A DNA stretch of 64,000 bases, taken from assembly GCF_900100535.1 (NCBI RefSeq), contig NZ_FNDG01000007.1, forward strand, positions 225,911 through 289,910, read 5' to 3'. Position numbers and translations under genes: made by a program. The notes under the pieces were generated by a model. That model saw nothing but the letters and a program-made list of their open reading frames with translations. It had not been told where the DNA came from and ran no database searches. The DNA is from Phytopseudomonas flavescens (GTDB taxonomy: Bacteria > Pseudomonadota > Gammaproteobacteria > Pseudomonadales > Pseudomonadaceae). The number at the start of each line of letters is the position of its first letter. Positions within the stretch are counted from its first letter, which is position 1. Of this stretch, positions 61,679 to 64,000 are shown one piece after another.

Positions 61679-63050
61679 GAAGCACCTCGCCAGCCTGCAC
61701 CGAGTACGGGGTGCGTAGTTGCGGGTTGAGGCGCAGCAGCTCAGCCGAGCGGCTATGGTCGCCGTACCAGCGATGGGCAAGCAGGCGCAGGCAGGCGGCG
61801 GATTCAACCTCCCGGTTTACCAGCGGTGGCCGCTGGAGCACCACCTGGCGCGCTGTTTCCTGAATCAAGCCAGCCACCGCCCGTAGTGGCTCGATAACGC
61901 GCAGCGCCTGCTCGACGCCATACAGACGGCGGTGCAGCACGATGGCGGCTTGTGCCAAACCGCGCGCCGACCCCACCAGCAACTCCAGCTCGGCTGGGCT
62001 CAGGGTCGGCTCTGATCTTTCAGCATCAAGAATTAGTGCCACTGCCGATGCCTGAGCCAGGGCCAGCTCTGTCATAACCAGTACGACCAGACCCCAAGCG
62101 CTGGCGCGCACTGGATCGGTAGCCGCCAGGGCTGGCTCCAGCAGGTTTTCGGGCACGGCATCCACTGAGGCGGCTGGCACTTCCAGCCCCTGGCGAGCAG
62201 CCAGGATGAACGCGCTTGCGGTTCGTGCGGCCTGAGCGTCCAAAGTCGAGCCGCCAGGCATCACTGATGGCAGGTTGTCCAGGGCCAGCAGTGAGCGTGC
62301 AAGCACCAGGGGCTCGCTGCCTTCGGGGGCTACCGCCGCGCTGATCGCAGATCGGATCTCGACCGGCGTGCGCGGAATGTCCAGCAGCGGGTCGAAACTG
62401 GCGGCCGAACTATTGCCACTGCCTGGGCGTAACATACCCAACACGCCGGACAGAATGCCGCCGATCTGGGTACGCAACTGCGCCAGGCGCAGGCCGATAC
62501 CCGGCAAGCCCAGGATGTTCTCCAGCAGGCCGACCCAGCCGCCACCGATCCACTGTTGCACAGTGGCCACCAGCACATCGAGCTGGCCGAACAGATCCAG
62601 CAGACCGTCTTGCCAAGTAGGGCCAGTGTCGCCATCGAGCACGCCCACGTCGACGAACTCAAACTGGCGTTCAAAGAATGGGTTACCCGGCGTGCGCTCA
62701 AGGAAGTTGAGCGACACCTCAGCATAGTCCGGGCGTTCGGCGTCGTGCTGCACTGTCCAGTCCTGGGCGACGACATCAAGGCGGCCATAGATGGGATGAA
62801 TCAGCGCACCAGGGCCGGCCGTGTCCAGCGCCTCGAGCAGATTCTGCAGCTCGATCTCGTAGTTGATGCCGAACATCACCACGTTCATGGCGAAGCGACG
62901 GGCAGCACGGCCTAAGTCTTCCACGTCGTCGCCGTCGCGATAAGGCACGCCGTGGCTGCTTAGGGCGCGTTGAGCCTGCAGGTTCTCGTTTTTGACCTGG
63001 AGCGTGACGCCCCGGTAACTGGCATCGAGCAGCGTTTCTTCCCAACTCAT
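61662..63050 (-). CDS. Mu gp43-like DNA circularisation/tail protein
   Basis: This 462-residue protein has the DNA_circ_N domain (SWEETLLDASYRGVTLQVKNE, EDLGRAARRFAMNVVMFG, LLEALDTAGPGALIHPIYGRLDV) and a C-terminal LysM-like tail (LLRLNPQLRTPYSVQAGEVLRVYAK). Despite the name, these proteins are baseplate/hub-associated in contractile tails. Its start overlaps the tape-measure stop. Confidence 0.9.
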   Translation of the reverse strand: MSWEETLLDASYRGVTLQVKNENLQAQRALSSHGVPYRDGDDVEDLGRAARRFAMNVVMFGINYEIELQNLLEALDTAGPGALIHPIYGRLDVVAQDWTVQHDAERPDYAEVSLNFLERTPGNPFFERQFEFVDVGVLDGDTGPTWQDGLLDLFGQLDVLVATVQQWIGGGWVGLLENILGLPGIGLRLAQLRTQIGGILSGVLGMLRPGSGNSSAASFDPLLDIPRTPVEIRSAISAAVAPEGSEPLVLARSLLALDNLPSVMPGGSTLDAQAARTASAFILAARQGLEVPAASVDAVPENLLEPALAATDPVRASAWGLVVLVMTELALAQASAVALILDAERSEPTLSPAELELLVGSARGLAQAAIVLHRRLYGVEQALRVIEPLRAVAGLIQETARQVVLQRPPLVNREVESAACLRLLAHRWYGDHSRSAELLRLNPQLRTPYSVQAGEVLRVYAK

Positions 63051-63671
63051 TGGCCGCGCCTCGCTTGAATACCGGCCCGGCGTTCAACGTCGGCATAGAT
63101 CAGGTCAGAGTCGGTACGCACCTCAACCACCAGCGGCTGGCCAACCAGGGCCTGCATCTGGGTGACCAGGCTCTGCATGGCAGCGGCGATATCAGGCGTG
63201 ACGATGGGCTGCGCGGCATCCGCCATTACCATGGGGCGGCTTTCAAGCTGCGCCGCTGCCGCGCCGGCCCATTGGCCTGGGTTGTCGCTGGTGATGCGCT
63301 GTACGTTGTCGCGGAACTGCTGCGAGTTGGTGTCGTTCAGCAGATCCACCCCGGTGGCCGGACGTTCGCTGATGGCGATCCTCAAGCGCGTGTTCAGATC
63401 GGTCGCCCAGGTGCTGGCGTCGGCCATGGAATGCCCCTGAGTCGTCAGGCCGGTTTGCTGGTAAGCGAGGCGCTGGGCGTTGTCGTTCAGCCAGGCCTGG
63501 CGCTCGCCATAGTTTTGGCCCTCGGGCGCCTGGTCGGCCAGGGCGATGCGGTTACGCAGGAACGACTCCTGGTAGGTTTTTTGGCCATCGGTCAGCAGCT
63601 TGTTTCGGGGCAGCATAGCCAGACGCGCTGCGTCATCTTGAGCGCTCGACGCGCCGCCAATCTGGCCTAGC
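63047..63671 (-). pseudogene. Tape-measure protein C-terminal fragment cut by an IS481-type element
   Basis: About 207 residues of the C terminus remain, ending VEVRTDSDLIYADVERRAGIQARRGQ, typical of Mu gp42/tape-measure ends. The reading frame enters the insertion sequence at 63671, where residues become unrelated. Position directly before gp43 supports the assignment. The remainder of the gene should lie beyond the insertion, outside the window. Tail length determination would be lost, so the phage cannot make normal particles. Confidence 0.78.
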
Positions 63672-64000
63672 TGTGATCTCTCAGTAGGTTGTTCATCCGG
63701 GGCATTCCCGGAATTCTGGAAGTGCGACCAACCAAGCACTCCAGGAGCCCCGGATGAACCTACATAAACATGCCCGTCTTACACCTCGAGGTCGAGCCCT
63801 TCTTATCCAACGTATCGAGCAAGGCTTGCGTGTCGAAGATGCTGCGCAGGCGGCGGGCGTAAGCGTTCGAACCGCCTACAAATGGCTCAGACGTTTTCGG
63901 GAGGAAGGTGAGGCGGGTCTGCAAGATCGTTCATCGCGACCCAGACACTGCCCACACGCCACTTCAGACGCTTTGCGTGAGCGTCTTGTCGAACAGCGCC
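63672..64000 (+). mobile_element. IS481-family insertion sequence (partial)
   Basis: The left end TGTGATCTCTCAGTAGGTTG follows the TGTGA...TAGGTTG pattern of IS481-type terminal repeats. The 6 bases before it, CCTAGC at 63666-63671, fit the NCTAGN target preferred by IS481. The element continues past the right edge, so the far end and the target duplication cannot be seen. Confidence 0.8.
63754..64000 (+). CDS. IS481-family transposase (N-terminal part)
   Basis: An ATG at 63754 with AGGAG upstream opens a frame that continues to the right edge: 82 complete codons, beginning MNLHKHARLTPRGRALLIQR. It contains a helix-turn-helix (VEDAAQAAGVSVRTAYKWLRRFREEG) followed by GLQDRSSRPRHCPHAT, the usual IS481/IS3-type arrangement before the DDE core. 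The catalytic domain lies outside the window. Confidence 0.88.
   Translation, partial: MNLHKHARLTPRGRALLIQRIEQGLRVEDAAQAAGVSVRTAYKWLRRFREEGEAGLQDRSSRPRHCPHATSDALRERLVEQR

Larger units (their letters stand above)
54521..64000 (-). mobile_element. Mu-like prophage, tail end (partial, continues off the right edge)
   Basis: Genes on the minus strand follow Mu order: tape measure (gp42), gp43, gp44, gp45, gp46, gp47, gp48, tail fibre and fibre assembly. The outer boundary is placed tentatively at 54521, where TGTAAGCGCG could be a TG-type phage end next to three TTGGCAC motifs. Early, head and lysis genes lie outside the window. An IS481-type insertion breaks the tape-measure gene. Confidence 0.8.

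Overview
The window looks like a chromosomal segment of a Pseudomonas. It is GC-rich, its genes are of typical Pseudomonas families, and its intergenic regions carry short palindromic repeats. From memory the repeat types suggest the P. mendocina/oleovorans (Ectopseudomonas) group, but that placement is tentative. No rRNA, tRNA or CRISPR array was seen.

Left part (1-18.6 kb): an AraC-type regulator running off the left edge is divergent from an MFS exporter, followed by a small YqfO-like protein. Then comes a coherent phosphate-starvation export module. It holds a second Tat translocase (tatA, tatB, tatC), a complete type II secretion set (gspK apart, then gspC-D-E-F-G-H-I-J-L-M-N), a Tat-signal PhoX phosphatase and a SoxB/5'-nucleotidase-like Tat lipoprotein at the head of the gsp operon. 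Three promoters in this block carry Pho-box-like half-sites at exact 11-base spacing, and the tatA and phoX copies share an identical 15-mer. A repeat insertion splits the gsp operon between gspG and gspH.

Middle (18.6-35.3 kb): L,D-transpeptidase, pirin, LysR, an aminotransferase plus omega-amidase pair (glutamine transaminase/methionine salvage type), MerR with aldo/keto reductase, an epimerase, a zinc alcohol dehydrogenase, and a polyamine gamma-glutamylation (Puu) pathway made of LysR, puuA, puuC, puuB, puuD and an APC permease. A 269-bp MITE-like element lies between the LysR gene and puuA. A 110-bp structured repeat occurs twice, in opposite orientations, after gspN and after puuC.

35.3-52.4 kb: leuA with a leucine-rich, apparently leaderless leader peptide, an MscS channel, a lipoprotein, a FecI-FecR-TonB receptor iron system, GST, an M23 peptidase, xseA, an OmpR-type two-component system with a Fur-like site, LysR/SDR, and an NTP/NDP-antiporter-like carrier.

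Right part (52.4-64 kb): a second TonB receptor, then the tail end of a Mu-like prophage read on the minus strand (Mu gp42 to tail fibre assembly order). The prophage is broken by an IS481-family element that entered the tape-measure gene at a CCTAGC target and runs off the right edge.
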